Shown piece by piece: positions 1-8,374 of a stretch of 64,000 nucleotides of DNA (position 1 is the stretch's first letter; each line of letters opens with the position of its first letter). The stretch spans positions 1-64,000 of the forward strand of contig DASXEB010000004.1 in NCBI GenBank assembly GCA_036490335.1, written 5' to 3'. The notes below the pieces were generated by a model, which worked only from the letters and a program-made list of their open reading frames with translations, was not told the DNA's origin and searched no databases. A program made the translations under genes and the position numbers. This DNA comes from Palsa-1392 sp036490335. GTDB taxonomy: Bacteria; Verrucomicrobiota; Verrucomicrobiia; Chthoniobacterales; UBA10450.

Positions 1-141
1 CGCCATCTTCGATTACATCGAGACCTTCTATAACCGCACCCGCCTCCACTCCAGCCTTGACTACCAAAGCCCGCTTAACTTTGAATCCAAACTGAACTAA
101 TTTATCCCTTCCTTACTGTCCGTGATATTGGGGCAAGCCCA
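1..141 (+). mobile_element. Right end of an IS3-family insertion sequence, truncated by the window edge
   Basis: Bases 2-100 encode the last 32 residues of an IS3-type transposase (OrfB, DDE/rve integrase fold). They contain the C-terminal signature FYNRTRLHSSLDYQSP that follows the catalytic Glu region, and end at a TAA at 98-100. After the stop, bases about 115-141 (TGTCCGTGATATTGGGGCAA and onward) look like the right inverted-repeat end of such an element. The left part lies outside the window, so whether the element is intact cannot be judged. It sits at the edge of the 7 kb block that lacks the iterated TCGTTAGGC word. Confidence 0.8.
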
Positions 142-203
142 AACTCGCCCCCGCGGGGGGCAAACTCGCCCCCGGCCCTGATCCGCGTCGCCCCTTTAAT
201 CTT

Positions 204-1202
204 TCAGCGCCCCGTCATCGCCTCGATTTTCTCCGGATAACGGGCGCCTTGGACCTCGATCTGCGAGGCCGCTTCCTCGATCTCGCGCAGATCGTCCGGC
301 GTCAGCTCGAACGAAACCGCGCCAAGATTTTCCTCCAGCCGATGCAGCTTCGTCGTGCCCGGGATCGGCACGATCCACGGTTTCTGCGCCAGGAGCCAGG
401 CGAGGGCGATCTGCGCCGGCGTCGCCTGTTTGCGCCGCGCGATTCTCCCGAGCAAATCGACCATCGCCTGGTTCGCCTTCATCGCCTCGGGCGCGAAACG
501 CGGGAGGCCGCTGCGAAAATCCGCGCTGTCGAAGGTCGTGTCCGGATCGATTTTCCCGGTCAGAAACCCGCGCCCGAGCGGACTGAACGGCACGAGACCG
601 ATTCCGAGCTCCTCCAGCGCCGGGATCACCTCCGCCTCCGGTTTTCTCCACCAGATCGAATACTCGCTCTGCAACGCCGCCACCGGCTGGACCGCATGCG
701 CGCGCCGGATCGTCTCCACCCCCGCTTCCGAGAGTCCGAAATGTTTCACCTTTCCTTCCGCGATCAATTCCTTCACCGTCCCGGCCACCTCTTCGATCGG
801 CACGTTTGGATCGACCCGATGTTGATAGAACAGATCGATCACATCCGTCTTGAGCCGCTTTAGCGAAGCCTCCGCCACTTCCCGGATGTGCTCCGGTTTG
901 CTGTTCAAACCCGCCGCGCCCGGTCGCGTGTCGCTCCCGGTTACTTCGAACCCGAACTTGGTCGCGATCACCACCTGCTCGCGGACCGGCGCGAGCGCTT
1001 CGCCGACCAGCTTCTCATTCGTGAACGGCCCATAAGCTTCCGCGGTATCGAACAACGTCACCCCGCGATCGACCGCCGCCCGCAGCAGCGTCGTCATCTC
1101 CTGCGTGTCCTTCGGCGGCCCATAAGAAAAACTCATCCCCATGCACCCGAGTCCGATCGCCGACACCTCCAGATGACTCTTCCCTAGTTTTCGTTTCTGC
1201 AT
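204..1202 (-). CDS. Aldo/keto reductase
   Basis: A cytosolic NADPH-dependent oxidoreductase of the aldo/keto reductase family with a TIM-barrel fold, about 332 residues, the usual length. Visible motifs are the start MQKRKLGKSHLEVSAIGLGCMGM, FDTAEAYG carrying the catalytic Asp and Tyr, IATKFGF with the catalytic Lys, YQHRVDP with the catalytic His, and the cofactor-binding end IPGTTKLHRLEENLGA. The ATG at 1202 is preferred because AAGGA lies just upstream; an in-frame ATG at 1220 would add six residues. The substrate cannot be predicted. It stands alone between the IS remnant and a divergent cyclase gene. Confidence 0.9.
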   Translation of the reverse strand: MQKRKLGKSHLEVSAIGLGCMGMSFSYGPPKDTQEMTTLLRAAVDRGVTLFDTAEAYGPFTNEKLVGEALAPVREQVVIATKFGFEVTGSDTRPGAAGLNSKPEHIREVAEASLKRLKTDVIDLFYQHRVDPNVPIEEVAGTVKELIAEGKVKHFGLSEAGVETIRRAHAVQPVAALQSEYSIWWRKPEAEVIPALEELGIGLVPFSPLGRGFLTGKIDPDTTFDSADFRSGLPRFAPEAMKANQAMVDLLGRIARRKQATPAQIALAWLLAQKPWIVPIPGTTKLHRLEENLGAVSFELTPDDLREIEEAASQIEVQGARYPEKIEAMTGR

Positions 1203-1260
1203 TTTCAATCCTTGTTCCATTCGGAAACCATAAGGCCGGAAAACAATTCGCGCCCTCCGA

Positions 1261-1299
1261 CTTTTCAGCCTTTCAGAGTCTCAGCTTTTCAGCGTTTCA
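1261..1299 (+). repeat. TTTCAGC-type intergenic repeat, copy 1
   Basis: A run of four TTTCAGN units (TTTTCAGCCTTTCAGAG, then TCTCAGCTTTTCAGCG) just upstream of the cyclase gene. A near-identical copy in the same orientation lies downstream of that gene at about 3237-3275, so the gene is bracketed by about 38-base direct repeats. Confidence 0.6.
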
Positions 1300-1376
1300 A
1301 ATATCCGCCACGGCTCGCGCGCTGCCGCACAACAAATATGGACGCGCTCCCCTAATGGCTGTTTCTTTGCGCTCGA

Positions 1377-3221
1377 ATGGAACGCCGACTCGCCGCAATC
1401 CTTGCCGCCGATGTGGTCGCCTTCAGCCGGCTGATGGGCGCGGATGAAGTCGGCACACTGGAGCGCCTCCGCGAGGTGCGCGCGGAATGCATCGAGAAAA
1501 GAGTCGCCCAACATCACGGCCGCATTTTCAAACTGACCGGCGACGGCATCCTCGCGGAATTCCCCAGCGTGGTCGACGCGGTTGCGTGCGCGGCGGAGAT
1601 GCAGCGCGAGTTGCGCGCGCGCGCCGGCGCCATTCAATTCCGCATGGGCGTGAACCTCGGCGACGTCATGGTTGACGACGGCGATATCTATGGCGACGGG
1701 GTCAACGTGGCGGCGCGATTGGAAAGCGTCGCAGCGCCGGGCGGCATCGCGGTCTCGGATGTCGTGCATGCGCAGATCGGCCATCGGCTCCCGCTCCGAT
1801 TCGAAGATCGCGGCGAGCAGCAACTGAAGAACATCGAACGTGCGATTCGAGTTTATGATGTCATCCTCGAAGACGAAGATGCGGCGCCCGACGAGATGAA
1901 CCCGACGCAAGACGAACGTCCGTCTCTTGCCGTTTTGCCGTTCACAAACATGAGCGGCGATCCGGAGCAGGAATATTTTAGCGACGGGATCACCGAAGAC
2001 ATCATCACCGACCTGGCGAATGTTTCGGCGATGCGCGTGATCGCGCGGCATAGCGCCTTTAGTTACAAGGGCCGGTCGATCAAAGTGCAGCAGGTCGGCC
2101 AGGAACTCGGCGTGCGCCACCTGGTCGAGGGCAGCGTGCGCAAAGCCGGCTCGCGGGTCCGCGTCACCGCTCAACTGGTCGATTGCCGCGATGGCAGTCA
2201 GGTTTGGGCGGAACGTTTCGATCGCGATCTGACCGACATCTTTGCCATCCAGGACGAGATCACGCGCGCGATCGTCGAGCGGCTGAAGGTGAAACTGTTG
2301 CCGGAAGAGAAACGCTCGATCGCGCAACCGCCGACGCAAAATATCGAAGCCTACAATTTCTACCTGCACGGCCGTGAGCTCTCGCGTCGCCGCTCGAAGC
2401 GTTGTCTGCAGCTCGCGCGCGAGATGTTCGTCAAAGCCGCTGCGCTCGATCCGAACTACGCCCGGGCCTATGCCGGCATCGCGATCTGCGATTCGTTTCT
2501 CTCCATGACCTATCACGTCAATGTCTCGATCGACGGAATTTTGGAGCTCGCCGGCAACGCGCTCGCGCTCGATGACAAACTCGCCGAAGCGCACGCCGCG
2601 CGCGCGGTCGCGTTCTCCGCCGCCGCGCGCTACGACGAAGCGCAAGCAGCGTTCGAAGAGGCGCTCCGGCTCGACCCGAATGGCGCCGAGACCTGCTACT
2701 TCTACGCGCGCAGCAGTGTCGTGCAGGGCAAGCACCAACTTGCCGCCGAGATGTTCGAGCGCGCGACCGCAGCCGACCCGGATGATTATCAATCTCCCTG
2801 TCTCCTCAAAATGGTTTACATAGCGCTCCATCGCACCGACGACGCCAAACGTGCCGCGAGCATCGGCTTGGAACGATCCGAGCGCGAGCTCGCGCGTCAT
2901 CCCGACGATTCACGTCCGGCGCAGTTGGGCGCGGGCGCGGCGGTCGCGCTCGGCGACAAGGAGCGGGCGAGGGAACTGATCGCGCGCGCCCTCACGCTCG
3001 AGCCCGACGATCTCGTCGCGCAATTCAACGCCGCCTGCGTCTACGCCTTGATCGGCGAGAGCGATCATTCTCTCGATTTGCTCGAACGCTGCCTGCCAAG
3101 ACTGGGCTCCGAAAAAGTGGAGTGGGCGAAGCAGGATTCCGATTTCGAATCAGTGCGCGATCACCCGCGTTTCCAGAAGCTTTTCGATTCCATCGCGGCC
3201 GCGGGAGCGACCGACGTCTGA
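1377..3221 (+). CDS. Class III adenylate/guanylate cyclase-like protein with TolB-like and TPR domains
   Basis: Three-part signalling protein of 614 residues. Residues about 1-165 form a class III nucleotide cyclase domain with metal-binding D12 (AADVVAFSRLM) and D56 (KLTGDGILAEF), followed by GDIYGDGVNVAARLE. Residues about 180-320 are a TolB/FlgO-like domain (SLAVLPFTNMSGDPEQEYFS, then DGITEDIITDL). Residues about 350-600 hold several TPR units. No membrane segment is seen, so it is probably cytoplasmic. Proteins of this layout are common in soil Proteobacteria and Verrucomicrobia, but their inputs are unknown. The ATG at 1377 has no strong ribosome site. Direct repeats bracket the gene. 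Confidence 0.9.
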   Translation: MERRLAAILAADVVAFSRLMGADEVGTLERLREVRAECIEKRVAQHHGRIFKLTGDGILAEFPSVVDAVACAAEMQRELRARAGAIQFRMGVNLGDVMVDDGDIYGDGVNVAARLESVAAPGGIAVSDVVHAQIGHRLPLRFEDRGEQQLKNIERAIRVYDVILEDEDAAPDEMNPTQDERPSLAVLPFTNMSGDPEQEYFSDGITEDIITDLANVSAMRVIARHSAFSYKGRSIKVQQVGQELGVRHLVEGSVRKAGSRVRVTAQLVDCRDGSQVWAERFDRDLTDIFAIQDEITRAIVERLKVKLLPEEKRSIAQPPTQNIEAYNFYLHGRELSRRRSKRCLQLAREMFVKAAALDPNYARAYAGIAICDSFLSMTYHVNVSIDGILELAGNALALDDKLAEAHAARAVAFSAAARYDEAQAAFEEALRLDPNGAETCYFYARSSVVQGKHQLAAEMFERATAADPDDYQSPCLLKMVYIALHRTDDAKRAASIGLERSERELARHPDDSRPAQLGAGAAVALGDKERARELIARALTLEPDDLVAQFNAACVYALIGESDHSLDLLERCLPRLGSEKVEWAKQDSDFESVRDHPRFQKLFDSIAAAGATDV

Positions 3222-3236
3222 TCACAGAGCCCGACG

Positions 3237-3275
3237 CTTTCAGCTTTTCAGAATCTCAGCCTTTCAGCGTTTTGG
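3237..3275 (+). repeat. TTTCAGC-type intergenic repeat, copy 2
   Basis: Second copy of the TTTCAGC repeat (CTTTCAGCTTTTCAGAAT, then CTCAGCCTTTCAGCGTTT), in the same orientation as the copy at 1261-1299, between the cyclase gene and the small lipoprotein gene. Confidence 0.6.
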
Positions 3276-3312
3276 CTTTGGTACGGAACTCGCTCTCAAG
3301 GGAAGACAAATC

Positions 3313-3486
3313 ATGAAAAAGCTATCCAGCCTTCTTATCATCCCGTTCACCGTCGCATTGCTGAGCTCCTGCACCACCGTGAAGGAACCGGCCCCGGCCG
3401 CCAGCACGACGACGACGAGCACAGATCAGGTCCAAACTCCGGCGAGTTCCACCACCACGGTTACGCACCAAAGCGGCAACTACTAA
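3313..3486 (+). CDS. Small secreted lipoprotein, 57 residues
   Basis: A short frame with a clear lipoprotein signal: MKKLSS, a hydrophobic stretch LLIIPFTVALL, and the lipobox LLSSC with Cys at about residue 20. The mature part is about 37 residues, rich in Thr, Ser, Ala and Pro, and ends QSGNY. A GGGAAGAC stretch lies just upstream of the ATG. The function is unknown. Such entericidin-like or spacer lipoproteins are often lost in automated annotation. The low-complexity tail suggests an envelope-anchored disordered peptide. Confidence 0.7.
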   Translation: MKKLSSLLIIPFTVALLSSCTTVKEPAPAASTTTTSTDQVQTPASSTTTVTHQSGNY

Positions 3487-3598
3487 TCCAGGCCTGCCGG
3501 GGTAAGCTGGAAGTCTTCTTCCCCTACACCGCCCAAGTCCCGCCGCCCTTCACGCCGCGCCCGATTTCGCGGCCAAGCCGGTGATCTGAGGGTGCGAG

Positions 3599-3862
3599 CT
3601 ATTCGGCCTTAACGGCCGTTCCAAGCGCTTTGCGAATCCATCGAATTGGAAAGCGCGCTCGTTTCTTCGTCAGATCGCATTCCCAGACGCGAATCACTCT
3701 CCAGCCCTGCTCGCGCAAAGTCCGGGTGACGAGCTTATCCCGCTCCGAATTTCGCGTGAGCTTCGCTGCCCCGGCATTCCGCGCGATTCTTCGGCATCGC
3801 GGGATCTGAGGTAAGGAAAATCCATAAACCAGCAAAGTGAAGATCTTACCACCTTGACAAAG
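3599..3862 (-). pseudogene. Vsr-type very-short-patch-repair endonuclease remnant
   Basis: About 85 residues align by eye with the C-terminal part of Vsr endonucleases, which nick T:G mismatches at sites methylated by Dcm-type enzymes. The recognisable parts are NSERDKLVTRTLREQGWRVIRVWECDL and the PRC motif before it. The catalytic segment that normally reads GCFWHGC is replaced here by YGFSLPQIPRC, so the active-site residues are missing. The upstream frame runs antisense into the DUF3883 gene, so no normal N-terminus exists. A C5 methyltransferase, the usual Vsr partner, lies nearby on the same strand and is also broken. I read this as a decayed gene; a divergent active nuclease is less likely. 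Confidence 0.55.
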
Positions 3863-3899
3863 CAAGCAGTTTCCTTCCAAATGCAGACGCGACTCTTCT

Positions 3900-4760
3900 A
3901 TGACTACCGGAGCTGATTGGTCACGCGGCGAAGTGGAGGCTGCGGTTAGCGAGTACTTCGAAATGCTTACGATGGAGCTTCGCGGCGAACCGTTCAATAA
4001 AGCTGAACACAACCGCGGTCTTCAAGGCTTATTGAAGCGACGAACGAAGAGTGCAATTGAAATGAAGCATCAGAACATCACCGCGGTTCTGATCGAGCTC
4101 GGCGCTCCATACATCGCTGGCTACAAACCGCTGAGTAATCTTCAGAAAAGCTTGCTCCCAGAAGTTGTCGAAGAACAGCTTGCGCGTTCCCCAGAATTGC
4201 AACGCCTGATCGAAACGGTAGTCACCGCACCTTTTGAGGGAGCGAAGGTTCATATCAATGTTTTGCCCATCCGCGTGCCCGCGCCGAAAGCCCCAGCTAG
4301 AAGCCTGCCTCCAGAAACTAAGGGACGTCCTAAGCGCGTGCTCCGAGGCGTCCGGAATTATCTTGAGATAGAAGCGCGCAATCGGTCGTTAGGTCGAGCG
4401 GGTGAGGAAATGGTCATGCAATTCGAACATCGTCGCTTGTGGAAAGCAGGCTGGCGAAAGCTCGCCGAGCAAATCGAGCATGTAGCCGTGACGTTGGGCG
4501 ACGGTCTCGGCTATGACATTCTTTCTTTTGAAATGAACGGGCGCAAGCGCCTCATCGAAGTTAAAACGACTCAATTCGGCCGTTTCACTCCCTTCTTTGC
4601 CACGCGCAACGAAGTCAATATCTCGGGCGAGCAACGCGACGTTTTCCAGCTTTATCGGCTCTTCGAATTTAACGTTCGGCCACGCCTGTTCATCGTGCCC
4701 GGCGCTTTGCGACACACCTGCCGGCTCGATGCTGTCGTGTTCTCCGCGCTTCCGCAGTGA
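3900..4760 (+). CDS. DUF3883 domain protein, predicted nuclease-like defence protein
   Basis: A 286-residue soluble protein. Residues about 8-100 are an N-terminal domain often found with DUF3883 (EVEAAVSEYFEMLTMELRG, then KAEHNRGL, KHQNITAVLIELGAPYIAGYKP). Residues about 155-270 are DUF3883 itself (GRAGEEMVMQFEHRRL, GDGLGYDILSFE, RLIEVKTT), whose E..D..ExK arrangement resembles PD-(D/E)xK nucleases. The family is common beside restriction and defence genes. It is convergent with the broken C5 methyltransferase, only 4 bases apart. One partial copy of the genome word (TCGTTAGGT) lies near 4387. Confidence 0.75.
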   Translation: MTTGADWSRGEVEAAVSEYFEMLTMELRGEPFNKAEHNRGLQGLLKRRTKSAIEMKHQNITAVLIELGAPYIAGYKPLSNLQKSLLPEVVEEQLARSPELQRLIETVVTAPFEGAKVHINVLPIRVPAPKAPARSLPPETKGRPKRVLRGVRNYLEIEARNRSLGRAGEEMVMQFEHRRLWKAGWRKLAEQIEHVAVTLGDGLGYDILSFEMNGRKRLIEVKTTQFGRFTPFFATRNEVNISGEQRDVFQLYRLFEFNVRPRLFIVPGALRHTCRLDAVVFSALPQ

Positions 4761-4764
4761 AGCG

Positions 4765-6078
4765 TTAGCCTCTCGAGGCCCGCAGGAATGCGGCAAGTTG
4801 CGCGAGCACGCCTTTAAAGACTCTCGTCTGCACGCCCTGTCCGAGAATTTCGATTGCGGTCGCGTAGTGGGAGCAATCAATCGAACACCCCATCAATTTC
4901 TCGACTTCCTGTTTCCGCAGCAGTCTTAGTCCGAATTCCGTTTCTACAAACGGGCCGACATTTATCTTATGGTAGGATCGAACGACGGTTGGAACCCGAG
5001 ACGATCCAGCGTTGATCGTGGAGAAACCAAAGCCATGACCCAGGGCGCGGTGACGTTCACGATGGCGCTTCAATGCTGTAATGCTTCATGCGATGCGTTC
5101 CGCATCGTGACGGTCCCCCTCGCTTGGTGGGTCGAGTAACGCAGCGAGGTTGCCTGCGAACGGTTTGCCCGGAGGGTGTAGGACAAACCCCGGAAGGAGC
5201 GTGGCGACGAGAAGCCAACGCCGGCGATCCTGCGGCTCTGCCCATTGCTTGTGGGGATCGAGGATCGTTTGCGCGACATGGTAACCGAGATGTTTTAGGT
5301 GTTGCGAGAGCGTCTGACCTGCGAGCGCGGTAGCAAACGAAGGGACATTTTCAAAGATACAGGCCAGCGGTAAGTGCGTTGCGATAAGGGCGGCGACACT
5401 CAGAAACAAATCACCGGTGTCGCCAAGTTCAGGCTTCTGGCCGAGAGATTTCTTTGCTCGGCCGAGAAGCGAATGGCTGGTGCAAGGCAAGGAAGCGATG
5501 AGTATCTCGTGCGATGGAAACTCGCTCGGATGAATCTTTCGAATATTGGATTGAATCAGCACCGCGTCCGGATGTGCGGATTGCCACACATCAGCGAAAC
5601 GCGGCTCAATCTCAATACCTGCGACAAGGTGAAAATCCGGATGCCCGGAGATGGCGGCGGAAAGCGTGCCGCCGCCGCAAAAAACCTGTAACGTGCGCCA
5701 GGGCGCGCGACTTTCCCGCTGCCGCCGAATGGTGAATCCACGAACCGAAGACGTGACATCAATTAGACCCGACGATCCTGCGATTCGTACTTCATCCCAA
5801 TTTGTAATCGGCGCTAGGAGGGTGCGATTAACCACATCGATGATTGGTCTAACGCCGCCGGCGACACGCCGCCGCGAAACATGATGTGCGCCGTGCGCGG
5901 AGACTCGAAGTCGTATGGCATTGAAGAGAATTTCCACAGTGAATGGCTGCCCCACCCCAAAGCCGAGCGTTGCGAGACGCTTCGATTCCAGCCAAAGGCG
6001 CGGACTACTGCGGTTCTCACCGACTTTGTGAAAAGCAATAAGCTTTGGACGTTTAACACAGGCGTCGCGATGGGCCAT
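4765..6078 (-). pseudogene. DNA (cytosine-5) methyltransferase interrupted by an in-frame TGA
   Basis: Read through one stop, this is a complete C5 DNA methyltransferase of about 437 codons. Residues about 25-115 are the N-terminal extension seen in one C5-methyltransferase subfamily (RLWLESKRLATLGFGVGQPF). The catalytic core follows: motif I VFCGGGTLSAA (about 132-142), motif IV SLPC with C199, motif VI ENV (243-245) and motif VIII QDRRR (283-287). A TGA at 5086-5088 then ends the frame. In the same frame downstream, 4765-5085 encodes the missing target-recognition and motif IX/X end (GHGFGFSTINAGSSRVPTVV, LLRKQEVEKLMG, ILGQGV). A single nonsense change is the simplest reading; sequencing error or readthrough is possible. 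The nearby Vsr remnant points to a decaying restriction-modification locus. Confidence 0.8.
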
Positions 6079-6301
6079 TCTTAACGTCTACGATCTCGCT
6101 TCCGAACCTGTCTACGGACGATCGTCTACATAAAAGGTTTTCGAAATTTTCTTGGACCATGTCTACATCGGAATGCTGGAGATCGCCGAGCATTATCAGC
6201 GGATCATTCTGCAGATAGAAAACCAAATTGAAGCGCAGGGCGGTTGGTAGCGATCTTGCTCATGAATGTCGTGCATCGTGTGAGTATTTGGAAGCTGTCC
6301 C

Positions 6302-7087
6302 ATGTCGCGCCGTTCTTCGTTTGCTAACGATTTGATTCTTTGCCCGTGGTGGGTCAGCACCGTACTCGCGCTCATCTCCTGGGTCGTGCTCCGTGGGATC
6401 ATTCCGGCAATTCAGCTTGCCAGCCCTTTCTTTAGGGCGCTGGCGCCAGCCGCTGCAACAATTGCTCCCCTCGTCGCGATCTTCTTCCTCGCTCTTTCCG
6501 TTATTTCGGCGATCCGCTCGTGGCGAAATCGTGCGGTGGTCGAGAAACAAACCGGGCTCGATTCCCTGCGCTCTCTGCCGTGGAAGAATTTTGAGGACTT
6601 ACTCGCCGAGGCCTACCGGCGGCAGGGTTATCGCGTGGAGGAGCGGCTCGGCGGCGGACCTGACGGCGGCGTCGATCTTGTGCTCGGTCGCGATAGAATG
6701 GTCACACTTGTCCAGTGCAAACGCTGGAGGGGAAAACCTGTTTCGGTGCAGACGGTTCGCGAATTGTTCGGGGTTCTTCACGATCGTCACGCGGACGGGG
6801 CGAAGCTGGTCGCGACGACCAGATTTACGAGCGAAGCGACCGCCTTCGCCGCAGGCAAGCCGATCGAGCTTGTCGATCAGGACGCGCTCCTTTCGCTCAT
6901 TCGCGACGTGCAAACATCCGGCCGCATGCGCGTGCCAATTGAGCCAGAGTCCGACCATCTCGCCCCGGCCTGCCCCCAATGCAGTGCTGCGATGATCCTG
7001 CGCACCGCACGCCGGGGGCGGAATGCGGGAGCGAAATTTTGGGGTTGTCCGAATTACCCAAAGTGTCGCGGGACGCGCACTCTGTAG
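6302..7087 (+). CDS. Membrane-anchored Mrr-type restriction endonuclease-like protein with zinc ribbon
   Basis: A 261-residue protein in three parts. Two membrane segments lie at about 14-35 and 52-71. An Mrr_cat PD-(D/E)xK nuclease domain spans about 93-200, with E98, D125 (GGPDGGVD) and Q138-x-K140 (LVQCKRW). A C-terminal topoisomerase-type zinc ribbon has cysteines at about 224, 227, 249 and 255 (CPQC, CPNYPKC). The family is widespread; modified-DNA cleavage at the membrane is suggested but not shown. It is divergent from the broken methyltransferase. The iterated word reappears just downstream at 7094, so this gene ends the word-free left block. Confidence 0.85.
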   Translation: MSRRSSFANDLILCPWWVSTVLALISWVVLRGIIPAIQLASPFFRALAPAAATIAPLVAIFFLALSVISAIRSWRNRAVVEKQTGLDSLRSLPWKNFEDLLAEAYRRQGYRVEERLGGGPDGGVDLVLGRDRMVTLVQCKRWRGKPVSVQTVRELFGVLHDRHADGAKLVATTRFTSEATAFAAGKPIELVDQDALLSLIRDVQTSGRMRVPIEPESDHLAPACPQCSAAMILRTARRGRNAGAKFWGCPNYPKCRGTRTL

Positions 7088-7294
7088 CTAGTCTCGTTAG
7101 GCAGCGCCGAAAGCTGAAACACCGACACGCTGAAATGGGAAGGCTGGGGAATCTTTGCGAGAGACCGGCGAGGTCTTGGGCCGAATGGCAAACCGAAGGT
7201 GATTCCAACGACCTTTATTCGTTAGGCGCCGAACCGCGCGCCCGAGCACCTGGCGAGGTTTGCCAATTGACCTGGGCTCGGTTAAACCCTGAGG

Positions 7295-7513
7295 GTGAGT
7301 GCAGAGACCGCTGAGCTGGTCCAAATATGCGAAGCGTTATCCGCGGAAAAGCGCAGGGCGCTCGCAGAGTTCGCGCGTTTTCTGCTCTCTCGCGGAGAGG
7401 ATGAGGCTTGGGATCGATTGCTCGACGACCCGCGGAAGCGCCCGCGTCTGGAGGCTTTCATTCGGGAGTCGGCTGCGGATGAGGACGAGCCGCTCGATCA
7501 ATTCCGGCTGTGA
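7295..7513 (+). CDS. Small antitoxin-like protein of unknown function
   Basis: A 72-residue acidic protein starting at GTG 7295, with a weak GAGG upstream. The sequence shows two predicted helices (ELVQICEALSAEKRRALAEFA and RFLLS) followed by DEAWDRLLDDPRKRPRLEAF and an acidic tail. This resembles small prevent-host-death or DUF2281-like antitoxins, but I do not recognise a named family. No toxin follows on the same strand; the nearest partners are hicA and hicB on the other strand. It could be an orphan antitoxin. Confidence 0.45.
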   Translation: MSAETAELVQICEALSAEKRRALAEFARFLLSRGEDEAWDRLLDDPRKRPRLEAFIRESAADEDEPLDQFRL

Positions 7514-7571
7514 TTTCGCGCGTCCGACCGAGCTTCTGGAAATGTGAAATCCAGTGGCGGGAAATCGGATC

Positions 7572-7784
7572 TTAGAGCAGCGCTTTGAATTGCTCGATCG
7601 TGAGGCCGGCGTCACGAACAATCGCCGCCATGGTGTAGGCATCGACGGGGTTATTGCGCGGCACAACGACTTTTGTTTCGCCTTTAGACAGGAAGATGTG
7701 TTTGCCCTGCCGATCGATGCGAAAGCCTGCTTTTTCCAGCGCTTTCACGGCGCGAAGATGATTGACGCCGGGAAGCTTCGGCAT
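7572..7784 (-). CDS. hicA: HicA-type mRNA interferase toxin
   Basis: A 70-residue double-stranded-RNA-binding-fold toxin. The family signature is clear: LPGVNHLRAVKALEKAGF, then QGKHIFLSKGETKVVVPRNN with the catalytic His in GKHIFL, and the end IVRDAGLTIEQFKALL. HicA cleaves mRNA when freed from HicB. The start ATG is 3 bases after the hicB stop, so the two are co-transcribed in the order antitoxin then toxin. Confidence 0.88.
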   Translation of the reverse strand: MPKLPGVNHLRAVKALEKAGFRIDRQGKHIFLSKGETKVVVPRNNPVDAYTMAAIVRDAGLTIEQFKALL

Positions 7785-7787
7785 TCC

Positions 7788-7994
7788 TCAGGCCGTGCTG
7801 ACATTCATCTCGCGAATCTCACAACGGGTTTTGGGTTCGCCATAGAGTTCGAGGTAGCCTTTGATCGCGTCTTCGATGTTGATCAAGGCTTCCTTGATAT
7901 CGCCTCCCTGCGAATGGCATCCCGGTAACTCAGGGCAACTGACCGAAACCCCTTTATCGTGCTCCAAGAGTGTGACGTGAAATTTCCGTTTCAC
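7788..7994 (-). CDS. hicB: HicB-type antitoxin
   Basis: A 68-residue partial-RNase-H-fold antitoxin that binds HicA. The family pattern is visible: FHVTLLEHDKGVSVSCPELPGCHSQG, followed by EALINIEDAIKGYLE. It lacks the C-terminal DNA-binding extension of longer HicB proteins, so autoregulation through an added domain is not evident. It lies directly upstream of hicA on the minus strand. Confidence 0.88.
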   Translation of the reverse strand: MKRKFHVTLLEHDKGVSVSCPELPGCHSQGGDIKEALINIEDAIKGYLELYGEPKTRCEIREMNVSTA

Positions 7995-8374
7995 GAGGAC
8001 GAGGGTAGGCGACAGTCACGACTGCGTCAACGCGGCGAGCGTCGCCCCCCGGGACCAGCGCGACCGGCGGCAGAGGATAAGCCTCTCTTAAAGGATTCTT
8101 GGTTCTTGAAAGGAGGGTCTCGAGTTCGCCCACGCAATTTACCCGCCGGCCTTGTTCAATCATCTCGTCGTTTCGGCGCATTATCGGGATAGATCGGCGG
8201 CTCCGGCTTTTCCTGCTTTCTTGCTTTCCTGATTCGTTTCCTGATTTTTTCAGTTCTCGGCTGACGATTTCCGGCAACTGGGAATTTGCTTTACTCGTTA
8301 GGCTAATTCGGGCCGACAGCGTTACACGGCGCTGCCCGTGGGGGACTTGCCATATGCTGTAGGCTCCCCGGGAT
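7995..8374. other. Non-coding stretch between hicB and the ATP-grasp gene
   Basis: About 380 bases with no convincing gene. It holds a run of TTTCCTG/TTTCTTG units at about 8205-8250 (a member of the TTCCTG repeat family described elsewhere), and one copy of the genome word in its intergenic form CTTTACTCGTTAGGC ending near 8303. The promoter of the ATP-grasp gene should lie here but none stands out. Confidence 0.5.
8205..8250. repeat. TTTCCTG-unit intergenic repeat
   Basis: Repeated pyrimidine-rich units: TTTTCCTGCTTTCTTGC, then TTTCCTGATTCG and TTTCCTGATT. The units match the arms of the palindromic elements at 26944-27022 and 31622-31742, notably the shared TTCCTGATTC. Here only one orientation is present, as if half of the palindrome remains. 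Confidence 0.45.

Noticed and set aside
1281..2900. A 539-codon open frame antisense to the cyclase gene
   Set aside because: It is a shadow of the high-GC coding strand; the plus strand encodes recognisable cyclase, TolB and TPR domains.
3490..3598. A possible coding remnant between the lipoprotein gene and the Vsr remnant
   Set aside because: Frames of Pro-rich sequence are open only briefly and none matches a family.
6173..6250. A 25-codon frame (MLEIAEHYQRII and on) upstream of the membrane Mrr-type gene
   Set aside because: It looks protein-like, but it is short, has no ribosome site and matches no family I know; it may be a fragment of a lost gene.
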